Origin: Propionicimonas sp.
GTDB lineage: Bacteria > Actinomycetota > Actinomycetes > Propionibacteriales > Propionibacteriaceae
DNA length: 39,842 bases
Reading direction: 5' to 3'
Assembly: GCF_029975155.1 (NCBI RefSeq)
Contig: NZ_JARKPQ010000152.1
Location: 1-39,842, forward strand
Position numbers and translations under genes: made by a program. Of the stretch, positions 33,090 through 39,842 are shown piece after piece. Position 1 is the stretch's first letter; each line of letters begins with the position of its first letter. The notes under the pieces were generated by a model. That model was not told the DNA's origin. It made no database searches and saw only the letters and a program-made list of their open reading frames with translations.

Positions 33090-34178
33090 ATGCCCGACGA
33101 ACCGGCGGACCTCAGTCAGCAGTCGATCGATCGGGTGGTGGCCGATGCGCTCGCGGCCTTCGCCGCGGCCGGCACGGGTGCGGAGCTGAAGGCCGCCCGG
33201 CTCGCGCACTCCGGCGAGAAGTCGCCGCTCGCACTGGCCAACCGCGCGATCGGCACGCTGCCCGGCCCCGAACGCAAGGATGCCGGGCAGCGGCTCGGCG
33301 CGGCGCGGGCCGGCGTGCAGGCAGCGCTGGCTGCACGCGAGGCGGAGATCGGGGCAGCGGAGCTGCAGCAGCGGCTGGCCGACGAGCGGATCGACGTCAC
33401 CCTCCCGGTCGAACTGGCTCCGGTCGGGGCGCCACACCCCATCACGGCGCTGATGGAGCTGATGGAGGACGTGTTCGTCACCATGGGCTGGGAGATCGCG
33501 GAGGGTCCGGAAGCCGAGGGTGAGTGGCTGAACTTCGACGCGCTCAACATCGGTCCCGACCATCCGGCCCGGGGGACCACCGACACGCTGTTCGTGGCAC
33601 CGGTGGAGAACCACATCGTGCTGCGCACGCACACGTCCCCGGTGCAGATCCGGACGCTGCTCGACCGCGAGCTGCCGATCTACGTGGTGTGCCCGGGCAA
33701 GGTCTACCGCGCGGACGAGTTCGACGCGACCCATGTCCCGGTGTTCCACCAGATCGAGGGACTGTGCGTCGACAAGGGGATCTCTCTGGCCAACCTGAAG
33801 GGGACGCTGGACCACCTCGCGCGATCGATGTTCGGCGACGACATCGAGACGCGGATGCGGCCGCACTACTTCCCGTTCACCGAGCCGTCGGCCGAGGTCG
33901 ACCTGAAGTGCTTCGTCTGCCACGGCGAATCGGTCGGCAATCCCGACCGGCCGTGCCGCACCTGCAAGTCGCAGGGCTGGATCGAGTGGGGCGGCTGCGG
34001 CGTGGTCAACCCGCGGGTGCTGGCCGCCTGCGGCATCGACACCGACGTCTACTCCGGCTTCGCGTTCGGGATGGGCATCGAACGGACGCTGATGTTCCGC
34101 AACAACGCCGCGGACATGCGCGACATGGTGGAGGGCGACGTGCGGTTCAGCCGCTCACTGAAGGGGATGGCACGATGA
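33090..34178 (+). CDS. pheS: Phenylalanyl-tRNA synthetase alpha subunit
   Basis: A 362-residue class II synthetase subunit. An N-terminal coiled-coil (about 1-105) binds tRNA. The catalytic core follows with motif 2 RTHTSPVQIRTL, the FHQIEGL strand, FPFTEPSAEVDLKC and the motif 3 segment FAFGMGIERTLM. The sequence FVCHGESVGNPDRPCRTCK contains a four-cysteine set that may hold zinc, as seen in many actinobacterial PheS. GGAGGAGA lies 10 bases before the ATG. The stop overlaps pheT (ATGA). Confidence 0.96.
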   Translation: MPDEPADLSQQSIDRVVADALAAFAAAGTGAELKAARLAHSGEKSPLALANRAIGTLPGPERKDAGQRLGAARAGVQAALAAREAEIGAAELQQRLADERIDVTLPVELAPVGAPHPITALMELMEDVFVTMGWEIAEGPEAEGEWLNFDALNIGPDHPARGTTDTLFVAPVENHIVLRTHTSPVQIRTLLDRELPIYVVCPGKVYRADEFDATHVPVFHQIEGLCVDKGISLANLKGTLDHLARSMFGDDIETRMRPHYFPFTEPSAEVDLKCFVCHGESVGNPDRPCRTCKSQGWIEWGGCGVVNPRVLAACGIDTDVYSGFAFGMGIERTLMFRNNAADMRDMVEGDVRFSRSLKGMAR

Positions 34179-36679
34179 GGGCGCCGCTGAGCTGGCTGGC
34201 CGAGCACGTCGACCTGCCCGACGGCATCACCGGGCGCGAGCTCGGCGAGGTGCTGATCCGGGCCGGCCTCGAGGTCGAGAAGGTGGACGAGGTCGGCGCG
34301 GAGATCACCGGCCCGGTCGTGGTCGGCCGCGTCCTCGCCTCGGTGGACGAGCCGCAGAAGAACGGCAAGACCATCCGCTGGGTGCAGGTGGACGTCGGCC
34401 CCGCGCACAACGAGCCGCACCCCGACTTCCCGCAGGGCTGCCGCAGCGTGGTCTGCGGCGCGCACAACTTCGCCGTCGGCGACCTCGTCGTGGTGTCGCT
34501 GCCGGGTGCGGTGCTGGCCGGCGGGTTCCGGATCGCCGCGCGGAAGACCTACGGCCATGTCTCGGACGGGATGATCTGCGCGGAGGACGAACTCGGGATC
34601 GGCCACGACCACACCGGCATCATCGTGCTGCCGCAGGACGCGGGGCTGGAGCCGGGCGACGACCCGTCCGGGGTGCTGCACCTGCGCGACGACGTGCTGG
34701 AGATCGACGTCAGCCCCGACATCGGCTACTGCCTCAGCATTCGGGGCCTGGCCCGGGAGACCGGCCAGAACCTCGGGGTGGCGTTCCACGACGTCGTCGA
34801 CCGTGCCACGCCGGCCGCGAAGGCGGACGGGTACCCGGTACGGCTGGAGGATCCCGCGTGCCCGCTCTTCGTGGCGCTCACGGTGACCGGCATCGATCCG
34901 TCCCGGCCCACGCCGCGCTGGATGGCCCGGCGCCTGGTGATGGCCGGCATGCGGTCGATCTCGCTGGCCGTGGACATCACCAACTACGTGATGCTCGAGA
35001 CCGGGCAGCCGCTGCACGCCTCCGACGCCACGTTGCTCCAGGGGCCGATCGTGGTCCGCAAGGCTCAGCCGGGTGAGTCGTTGGTCACTCTGGACGACCA
35101 GACGCGCGAGCTTGATCCCGACGACCTGCTCATCACCGATGACTCCGGCCCGATCGGGCTGGCCGGTGTGATGGGTGGAGCCTCGACCGAGCTGCGCTCG
35201 ACGAGCGTGGATCTTCTCATCGAAGCCGCGAACTTCGAGCCGACGACGATCTCGCGCACGCTACGCCGCCACAACCTTCCGTCGGAGGCGTCGAAGCGGT
35301 TCCACCGGGGAGTCGATCCCGACGCTGCCTACAGCGCCGCCCACCGCGCGGCACAGCTCCTGGTCGACCTGGCCGGCGGTACCTTGTCCGAGGCCGAGAC
35401 GGTGGTGGGTGCGGTTCCCGCCGCTCCACAGCAGGTGATCGATGCCGGCCTGCCGTCGAAGATCCTTGGGGTCGATATTCCTGCGCAACGGGTGGTCGAG
35501 ATCCTGCGGGCCAGCGGCTGCCAGGTGACGGTAGAGGATCAACTGCTGCGGCTCACGCCGCCATCCTGGCGGCTGGATCTGCGCGATCCCTATGACTACG
35601 TCGAAGAGGTGGGCCGCAAGGTCGGCTTCGACACCATCCCGTCGGTATTGCCGGTGGCGCCGGCAGGGCGTGGCCTGACTCGAGACCAGCAGGCCCGTCG
35701 AGCGATCGGACGTGCGGCAGTGGCGGCCGGCTTCGTCGAGGTCCTCACGTTCCCATTCATGGCGGCCGACGATCTCGATCGGATGGCGGTGCCGGCCGAT
35801 GACCCGCGGCGCGCGCTGGTGCGCCTGGCGAACCCGCTGGCCGAGACGCAGCCGTATCTGCGGACCACGATTCTGCCGGGGCTGTTCGCTGCGGCTGCGC
35901 GCAATGCCTCCCGCGGCAATGACGATCTCGCGCTCGTTGAGTTGGGCAGCGTCTTCCTGCGAGGTTCGGGGCTGCCGGCTCCGGTGCCGGGCGTGTCCGA
36001 GCGGCCCGCCGCCGCCGAACTGGCTGCGATCGAGTCCGCGCTGCCGCGTCAGCCGCGTCATCTGGCCGCAGTTCTCGGTGGTCGCTGGCGTCGTCCCGGA
36101 TGGGACGGCGCAGGAGAGGCCGCCGGCTGGCGTCAGGCGTTCGCGCTGACGGATGTGCTGGCCGGTGCGGTCGGCGCCACGATCGAGCGTCGACCCGCCT
36201 CGCGCGCCCCTTGGCACCCCGGCCGTTGTGCGGAACTGGTGATCGACCAGACCGTCGTCGGGTATGCGGGCGAGCTGCATCCCGCGGTCGTGGCGGCCTT
36301 TGGACTGGCCGAGCGCGCGGCTGCCGTCGAGCTGGATCTGGATGCGCTGCTTGCTGCAGCCCCGGCCGGACCAGGCTCGATCGCTCATGTGTCCGCTCAT
36401 CCGGTCGCAAAGGACGATCTCGCCCTGGTTGTACCCGAGGACGTCAGCGTGGCCGCCGTGCAGGCGGCGTTGGCTGCCGGGGCGGGGGAGTTGCTGGAGT
36501 CGATCTCGTTGTTCGATGTCTACACCGGTGGTCAGGTGCCTGCCGGTCATCGATCGTTGGCCTTCGCGGTGCGATTCCGTGCGCCGGACCGGCCGGTGAC
36601 CGATGCCGAAACCTCAGCGGCACGTGCCGCAGCGGTGGCGGCTGCGGCCGAACTCGGTGCTGTTTTACGGGATTTCTGA
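34175..36679 (+). CDS. pheT: Phenylalanyl-tRNA synthetase beta subunit
   Basis: An 834-residue subunit of the alpha2-beta2 enzyme. Order of domains: a B1 and tRNA-binding OB fold (about 40-150, GPVVVGRVLASV), the B3/B4 editing domain (about 210-380), B5 (about 410-480), a catalytic-like core and the FDX-ACB domain at the end (ISLFDVYTGGQVPAGHRSLAF). All are intact. The third-position GC bias is very strong up to about 35,080 and then drops visibly for the rest of the gene, so the two halves may have different histories. argC, the common next gene, is absent. Confidence 0.96.
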   Translation: MRAPLSWLAEHVDLPDGITGRELGEVLIRAGLEVEKVDEVGAEITGPVVVGRVLASVDEPQKNGKTIRWVQVDVGPAHNEPHPDFPQGCRSVVCGAHNFAVGDLVVVSLPGAVLAGGFRIAARKTYGHVSDGMICAEDELGIGHDHTGIIVLPQDAGLEPGDDPSGVLHLRDDVLEIDVSPDIGYCLSIRGLARETGQNLGVAFHDVVDRATPAAKADGYPVRLEDPACPLFVALTVTGIDPSRPTPRWMARRLVMAGMRSISLAVDITNYVMLETGQPLHASDATLLQGPIVVRKAQPGESLVTLDDQTRELDPDDLLITDDSGPIGLAGVMGGASTELRSTSVDLLIEAANFEPTTISRTLRRHNLPSEASKRFHRGVDPDAAYSAAHRAAQLLVDLAGGTLSEAETVVGAVPAAPQQVIDAGLPSKILGVDIPAQRVVEILRASGCQVTVEDQLLRLTPPSWRLDLRDPYDYVEEVGRKVGFDTIPSVLPVAPAGRGLTRDQQARRAIGRAAVAAGFVEVLTFPFMAADDLDRMAVPADDPRRALVRLANPLAETQPYLRTTILPGLFAAAARNASRGNDDLALVELGSVFLRGSGLPAPVPGVSERPAAAELAAIESALPRQPRHLAAVLGGRWRRPGWDGAGEAAGWRQAFALTDVLAGAVGATIERRPASRAPWHPGRCAELVIDQTVVGYAGELHPAVVAAFGLAERAAAVELDLDALLAAAPAGPGSIAHVSAHPVAKDDLALVVPEDVSVAAVQAALAAGAGELLESISLFDVYTGGQVPAGHRSLAFAVRFRAPDRPVTDAETSAARAAAVAAAAELGAVLRDF

Positions 36680-36694
36680 CCGGTCTTCACCGAT

Positions 36695-36742
36695 CGAGCG
36701 CCTCGGTCCGACTCCGTCGTGAGGGGCCTTCCGAGGCGCTCG
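36695..36742 (+). terminator. Hairpin ending the pheST operon
   Basis: A perfect 12-bp stem, CGAGCGCCTCGG (36695-36706) with CCGAGGCGCTCG (36731-36742), and a 24-base loop, 16 bases after pheT. The rest of the gap to 37030 shows no gene; TATTCT (36981-36986) is a possible -10 box for the next one. Confidence 0.65.
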
Positions 36743-37030
36743 TGCGTTGCGCGTGGACACCTCGGTGAGGGAATCCTCATGGCTCTTCCGGCGGCCGCCA
36801 GGCGCTGCTGCGGCTGCCGGCTGCGCGCACCTGCAGGACCAAGACCTTCCATCTGCTCGTGACAAGGGGATATGCCGCTCACGGCTGCGGTGCTGACCAG
36901 CTGGGTAGGTAGGGAGGCGGGTGGTTGTTCCGCAGCCGGAGGGAGAGCCGTCAGACGGTGGCTGAGACTCGTCTTGCAACTATTCTGTCCACGTCGGAGC
37001 GATCCGACGAAGCGGTAGGAAGTGACAGAC

Positions 37031-37657
37031 GTGTCCGCCAACACTCTGAGTTCACCACAGTTCCGGATCTGGGGACGACGAGTCCTCGCCGGAGCTGCTG
37101 GCTTGCTGGTCTCGGCCGCAGGGGTCGTGACCACCGTTGACGCTGCGCGAGGCCTGGGGATGTTCTCGCTCGCGTCCGATGGCGGCGCGGTGGATCTGGT
37201 GGCTGCTGCCGCAGCCTCGCCGCAGCTTGCTGAGCACGGAACCTTGAGCGATGCCACGCAGCTCACTGACCCCGAGATGACCCACGGGTTGCCGCCGGGC
37301 GAGTCGGTCCTCTTCGGCTATCGCCTCGGGTTGACGGCCTCCAGCGTGCCGCTCGCCACCATCACCATGAATCCCGCGGTCTCTGCCGGCCCGCAGTCAC
37401 TGTTGAGCTACGAAGTGCGTCAAGTGACGGATGCACAGAAATGTCGCGAGCAATGGGAAACGGGCGTGGTCGTGGTCCGATCCCGCGGATTCGGTGCCGG
37501 CCCGTCTGAGGGATTCGACGTGGGGCGGTTGGATGGCGGTGCGCTTGGTGGCGGGGCGACGCAACTGTGCATCAAGGTGACGCTCGATGCGGCGGCGAGC
37601 CAGCCCCAGACGTCGCCGGTGTCGTGGCGCTTTCTCGCGGTGGCTGCCGTTCGCTGA
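37031..37657 (+). CDS. Exported protein, divergent TasA-like relative
   Basis: A 208-residue protein with a basic N-terminus (FRIWGRRV) and one hydrophobic segment (about 18-36), so it is secreted or anchored. Its C-terminal domain lines up with the protein at 39005: PGESVLFGYRLGL against PGDTVYAGYALRL, LSYEVRQVTDAQKC against LTYTLFTTSSAGC, and QLCIKVT plus VSWRFLAVA against YLCFKIT plus ATWLFTATS. Two cysteines are shared. It lacks the WNDTE box after the hydrophobic segment. GTG 37031 was chosen because AGGAAG lies 8 bases before it. No closer family is recognised. Confidence 0.7.
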   Translation: MSANTLSSPQFRIWGRRVLAGAAGLLVSAAGVVTTVDAARGLGMFSLASDGGAVDLVAAAAASPQLAEHGTLSDATQLTDPEMTHGLPPGESVLFGYRLGLTASSVPLATITMNPAVSAGPQSLLSYEVRQVTDAQKCREQWETGVVVVRSRGFGAGPSEGFDVGRLDGGALGGGATQLCIKVTLDAAASQPQTSPVSWRFLAVAAVR

Positions 37658-37897
37658 ACGCGGCTCTGATCGGTCTTTTTCGATCGCCGGAAAGCGATAG
37701 TGCCCCGGGAAAGTATGGATATTGCCTTCAGTCACTCTTTTGGGGGACTAATGCCGCCGGCGTCGGACTAGTATGTCCCAGGTCAGGGGGTGTCGAGGGT
37801 CGCGATCCTCGTTGGCTAGGGCAGATAGGTCCGTGGTGGAAGTCGCGGACCAGGAATGCTCGACGACAGAAAAACCTGTCACTCTTTCCTGAACTTG

Positions 37898-37924
37898 TTG
37901 ACCCGCCGTTTGCGTGGCTATAGT
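37898..37924 (+). promoter_or_regulatory. Promoter candidate for the sipW-like gene
   Basis: TTGACC (37898-37903) and TATAGT (37919-37924) are good hexamers with a short 15-base spacer, about 38 bases before the gene. The gap from 37658 is AT-richer than the window and otherwise shows only a repeated GTCACTCTTT (near 37731 and 37879). Confidence 0.5.
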
Positions 37925-37962
37925 CGGCCACGCTCAAACGTCAAGATAGGGACTTGTTGAAA

Positions 37963-38604
37963 ATGCCTGAGTCAGCTGACGCCGCCGTGGTGGCTTCTGG
38001 CAGCCGCGCGCGCCCGGGCGTGTGGCGGCGTCTGAGTCAGGGCGCGGTCGATGCGGTGTTGTGGGTGCTGGGAATCCTGGGCGTGTTGAGCCTGATCGCG
38101 GCCGTCCTTGCCCACATCTGGGGCCTGTCGATCATCCTGTTCTCGACCGGTTCCATGTCGCCGACCATCCCGGCCGGCTCGGCCGCGCTGGTGCAGCAGA
38201 TCCCAGCTGCGGATGCGCATGTTGGCGACATCGTCACCATAGAGCGCAAAGACGCGCTGCCGGTGACTCACCGCATCACCTCCATCACGCCGGATCCGGC
38301 CGGTGGACGCCTCTACACCATCACGATGCGCGGCGACGCGAACAACGCCGACGATGCCGATCCGTACCATGTCGCGCAGGTTCGCAAGGTGATTGCCTCG
38401 GTGCCCGGGGTGGCAGTCGCGATCTCGCGATCGCGCGACCCGCGGATCCTGGCGGCCCTGACGGTCATCGCTGGTGCGCTGGTCACGTGGGCGTTCTGGC
38501 CCCGGAAGGGTGGCGCGTCCGACGCGGCAGGGGACGAGCCGTCTGCCGCTGTCGATCTGTCAGAATCCGACGGCGACCAGGCGGCGGCGCAGACGATGCC
38601 CTGA
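37963..38604 (+). CDS. sipW: SipW-like signal peptidase I, Ser-His type
   Basis: A 213-residue membrane peptidase of the archaeal/ER class. A first helix (about 31-53) is followed by the box FSTGSMSPTIPAGS with nucleophile Ser64. The general base is His103 in PVTHRITSI where LepB enzymes have Lys. The conserved MRGDANNADDADPY segment and a second helix (about 150-170) follow, then an acidic tail. In Bacillus, SipW cleaves TasA and TapA for biofilm fibres. The flanking exported proteins are the likely substrates. The ATG is preferred over TTG codons at 37954 and 37957. Confidence 0.92.
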   Translation: MPESADAAVVASGSRARPGVWRRLSQGAVDAVLWVLGILGVLSLIAAVLAHIWGLSIILFSTGSMSPTIPAGSAALVQQIPAADAHVGDIVTIERKDALPVTHRITSITPDPAGGRLYTITMRGDANNADDADPYHVAQVRKVIASVPGVAVAISRSRDPRILAALTVIAGALVTWAFWPRKGGASDAAGDEPSAAVDLSESDGDQAAAQTMP

Positions 38605-38693
38605 GCGCGCCTTGCCGCGAGTGCACCATCGTGAGGCTCACCTTCGTGGTGGTGGCGCAGAATGGCCCAACATGTGGCGAGCTGTTAATCACG

Positions 38694-38713
38694 TGTCCCC
38701 AATTTGGGGGACA
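38694..38713. promoter_or_regulatory. Inverted repeat in the gap after sipW
   Basis: TGTCCCC (38694-38700) and GGGGACA (38707-38713) form a 7-bp inverted repeat around AATTTG. The 400-base gap 38605-39004 is AT-richer than the window and holds no gene. TTGACG at 38735 is a possible -35 box without a clear partner. The repeat could be an operator or a terminator of the sipW message. Confidence 0.45.
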
Positions 38714-39004
38714 AATGTGGCGACCTTGAAATCCTTGACGTGTCGCACCCGAAAATCCTTTGTACCTCTAACGGGTGACAGCGAGCCCGCTTTTGTGCAT
38801 ATCGTGCCGAATCCGGGCGCGGGTTCTCCTGTCGCTCCCGCGGGTGACAAGGGGCTCCGCTCTCACCGGTCGTGGTTAGCCAGGATTAACAGTGTGAGCC
38901 TTTTTGGTGATCTGGTTGGTCGCTCATGTTGCTTCTGTCGGCTTGTTTCAATACGTTCTCGATGTACTCATCTGATCAACAGCTCACGAGGGGAAGGGCT
39001 AACA

Positions 39005-39622
39005 GTGGGGGGTAGTGATGGCGCCGATGATCGGCGTCGCCGGCGACGCAAAGTAGCGGCGGTACTGGCTGGGGGGCTGGTCGTTGGCGTCGGGACGATG
39101 GCGACTTTGGCTTCTTGGAACGACACGGAGTACGTAGGGGCGTCCTTCGTTGCGGGTTCGTTCAACTTGCAGGGCAGCACCGACCAAACGACCTTCGGCG
39201 ACCACGCTGAGGCGCCACAGATCGGAGCCTTGGCGTTTACGGCGCCGATTGGCGCCTTGACACCCGGCGACACGGTCTATGCCGGGTATGCGCTGCGGCT
39301 GGACAAGACATCGACGAATGCAGGCAAGGTGACCATCAGCGCGCCCGCCTCCACGGGAACGGTGACTGATCTCACGTACACACTGTTCACCACGAGCTCG
39401 GCCGGTTGCTCTGCAACTGCCGACCCGGTGACGACGGTGGTTCCTGCTGGGACGGCGCTAGGGAGTGTGGAATCGGCTCGAACCTTCACGGTGGCGAAGC
39501 CGACTGATTCATCCACCGATGGCGCCCCGACCTACTTGTGCTTCAAGATCACGGCGGGTAGCGGGCTTCAGCAAGGCCAGCAGGGCACAGCCACCTGGCT
39601 GTTCACCGCCACTTCCATCTAG
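39005..39622 (+). CDS. TasA/camelysin-like exported protein with alternate signal peptide
   Basis: A 205-residue protein with a striking N-terminus: six arginines then Lys (10-16), a hydrophobic stretch (17-36) and ASWNDTEYVGASFVAGSFNL. The W-x-D-x-E box and the following A-G-x-F-x-L are marks of SipW-dependent signal peptides in TasA-like proteins. The mature part (about 165 residues) is rich in Thr, Ser and Ala and predicted all-beta, with two cysteines that could pair (AGCSA and LCFKI). GTG 39005 follows AGGGGAAGG. It probably forms surface fibres or a surface coat; this is inferred from the family. Confidence 0.85.
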   Translation: MGGSDGADDRRRRRRKVAAVLAGGLVVGVGTMATLASWNDTEYVGASFVAGSFNLQGSTDQTTFGDHAEAPQIGALAFTAPIGALTPGDTVYAGYALRLDKTSTNAGKVTISAPASTGTVTDLTYTLFTTSSAGCSATADPVTTVVPAGTALGSVESARTFTVAKPTDSSTDGAPTYLCFKITAGSGLQQGQQGTATWLFTATSI

Positions 39623-39638
39623 ACGTCGCGTAGCTCGC

Positions 39639-39675
39639 GTTCGTCCGGAGGCCCTCGGGGGGCCGCCGGCCGAAC
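39639..39675 (+). terminator. Hairpin after the TasA-like gene
   Basis: Arms 39639-39654 and 39660-39675 pair over 16 bases with two mismatches, loop TCGGG, 17 bases after the stop. No T-run. Confidence 0.6.
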
Positions 39676-39701
39676 GCGGGCGAGAGCCGAAAGCTGAAGT
39701 C

Positions 39702-39842
39702 ATGTCATACCGAGCGCTGTCTCGCGCGCTTGTTTCGTGGTCTGCCGCGCTGCGCGCGACGGCTGTTGCTGTGCAGGCGCGGCCTGTTTTGGTGCGCGTG
39801 GATGCTGTGCTGCTGCGCGCAGGAGATTCCGGTGTGGCGTCT
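39702..39842 (+). CDS. Start of a further gene, 3' partial
   Basis: An ATG at 39702 opens a frame of 47 codons that runs to the window end without a stop. The product begins MSYRALSRALVSWSAAL and is basic and alanine-rich, without a recognisable family. The ribosome binding site is weak. It may belong to the sipW locus, or the true start may lie further on. Confidence 0.35.
   Translation, partial: MSYRALSRALVSWSAALRATAVAVQARPVLVRVDAVLLRAGDSGVAS

Noticed and set aside
38605..39004. Riboswitch (cyclic dinucleotide type) before the TasA-like gene
   Set aside because: The gap has the length and some G-rich blocks, but none of the conserved cores of cyclic-di-GMP or cyclic-di-AMP riboswitches could be matched.

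Overview
The window is 39.8 kb of GC-rich chromosomal DNA from an actinobacterium. Three features support this: the mycothiol gene mshC, the actinobacteria-specific DUF2469 gene, and the order rplS-lepB-rnhB-DUF2469-yraN-comM-dprA, which is also seen in mycobacteria. Gene content and the SdhB type suggest the Propionibacteriales, but that placement is inference. Coding density is high, and many neighbours overlap by ATGA or GTGA, which indicates translationally coupled operons.

Layout. 1-1819: end of a succinate dehydrogenase/fumarate reductase operon (sdhA partial, sdhB) closed by a strong hairpin. 1820-7737: rplS, signal peptidase I, RNase HII, DUF2469, a dense intergenic repeat array, then yraN, comM and dprA. 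7695-14437: a disulfide-reductase family flavoprotein, a DUF4349 lipoprotein, a very large secreted alpha-amylase that looks like an amylopullulanase without its pullulanase half, and a TMEM175-type channel. 14527-19069: a pseudouridine catabolism pair (psuK with a fused helix-turn-helix, psuG), a repeat cluster, then an ArsR repressor and P1B-type metal ATPase operon with a clear operator over the repressor start codon. 19089-20562: an ECF sigma factor of the SigE-like family and a membrane-anchored partner. 20690-22610: an AbiE type IV toxin-antitoxin pair of visibly lower GC next to tRNA-Leu(GAG). 22719-28581: M20 peptidase, YdeI-like protein, a second copy of the repeat cluster, aldo/keto reductase, uppP, mshC and a winged-helix protein. 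28592-30518: a long imperfect inverted repeat, then hisE-hisG-sseB-like. 30619-36679: a structured leader with a terminator, infC with an ATC start codon, rpmI, rplT, a SPOUT rRNA methyltransferase, pheS and pheT. 37031-39842: a SipW-like Ser-His signal peptidase flanked by two small exported proteins that resemble each other, plus the start of another gene.

How the parts work together. The most interesting accessory unit is the SipW/TasA-like locus inserted after pheT. Base usage changes inside pheT at about 35,080 and stays shifted to the window end, which hints that the locus arrived or recombined as a block. The most interesting regulatory unit is the infC leader: a multi-helix junction, an intrinsic terminator with a T-run, and a rare start codon placed directly after an ideal ribosome binding site. 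The AbiE pair and the metal-efflux operon are smaller accessory modules. Two families of palindromic intergenic repeats occur: one array at 4320-4588, and one cluster present at two unlinked loci (16.59 and 24.65 kb) with the same internal arrangement.
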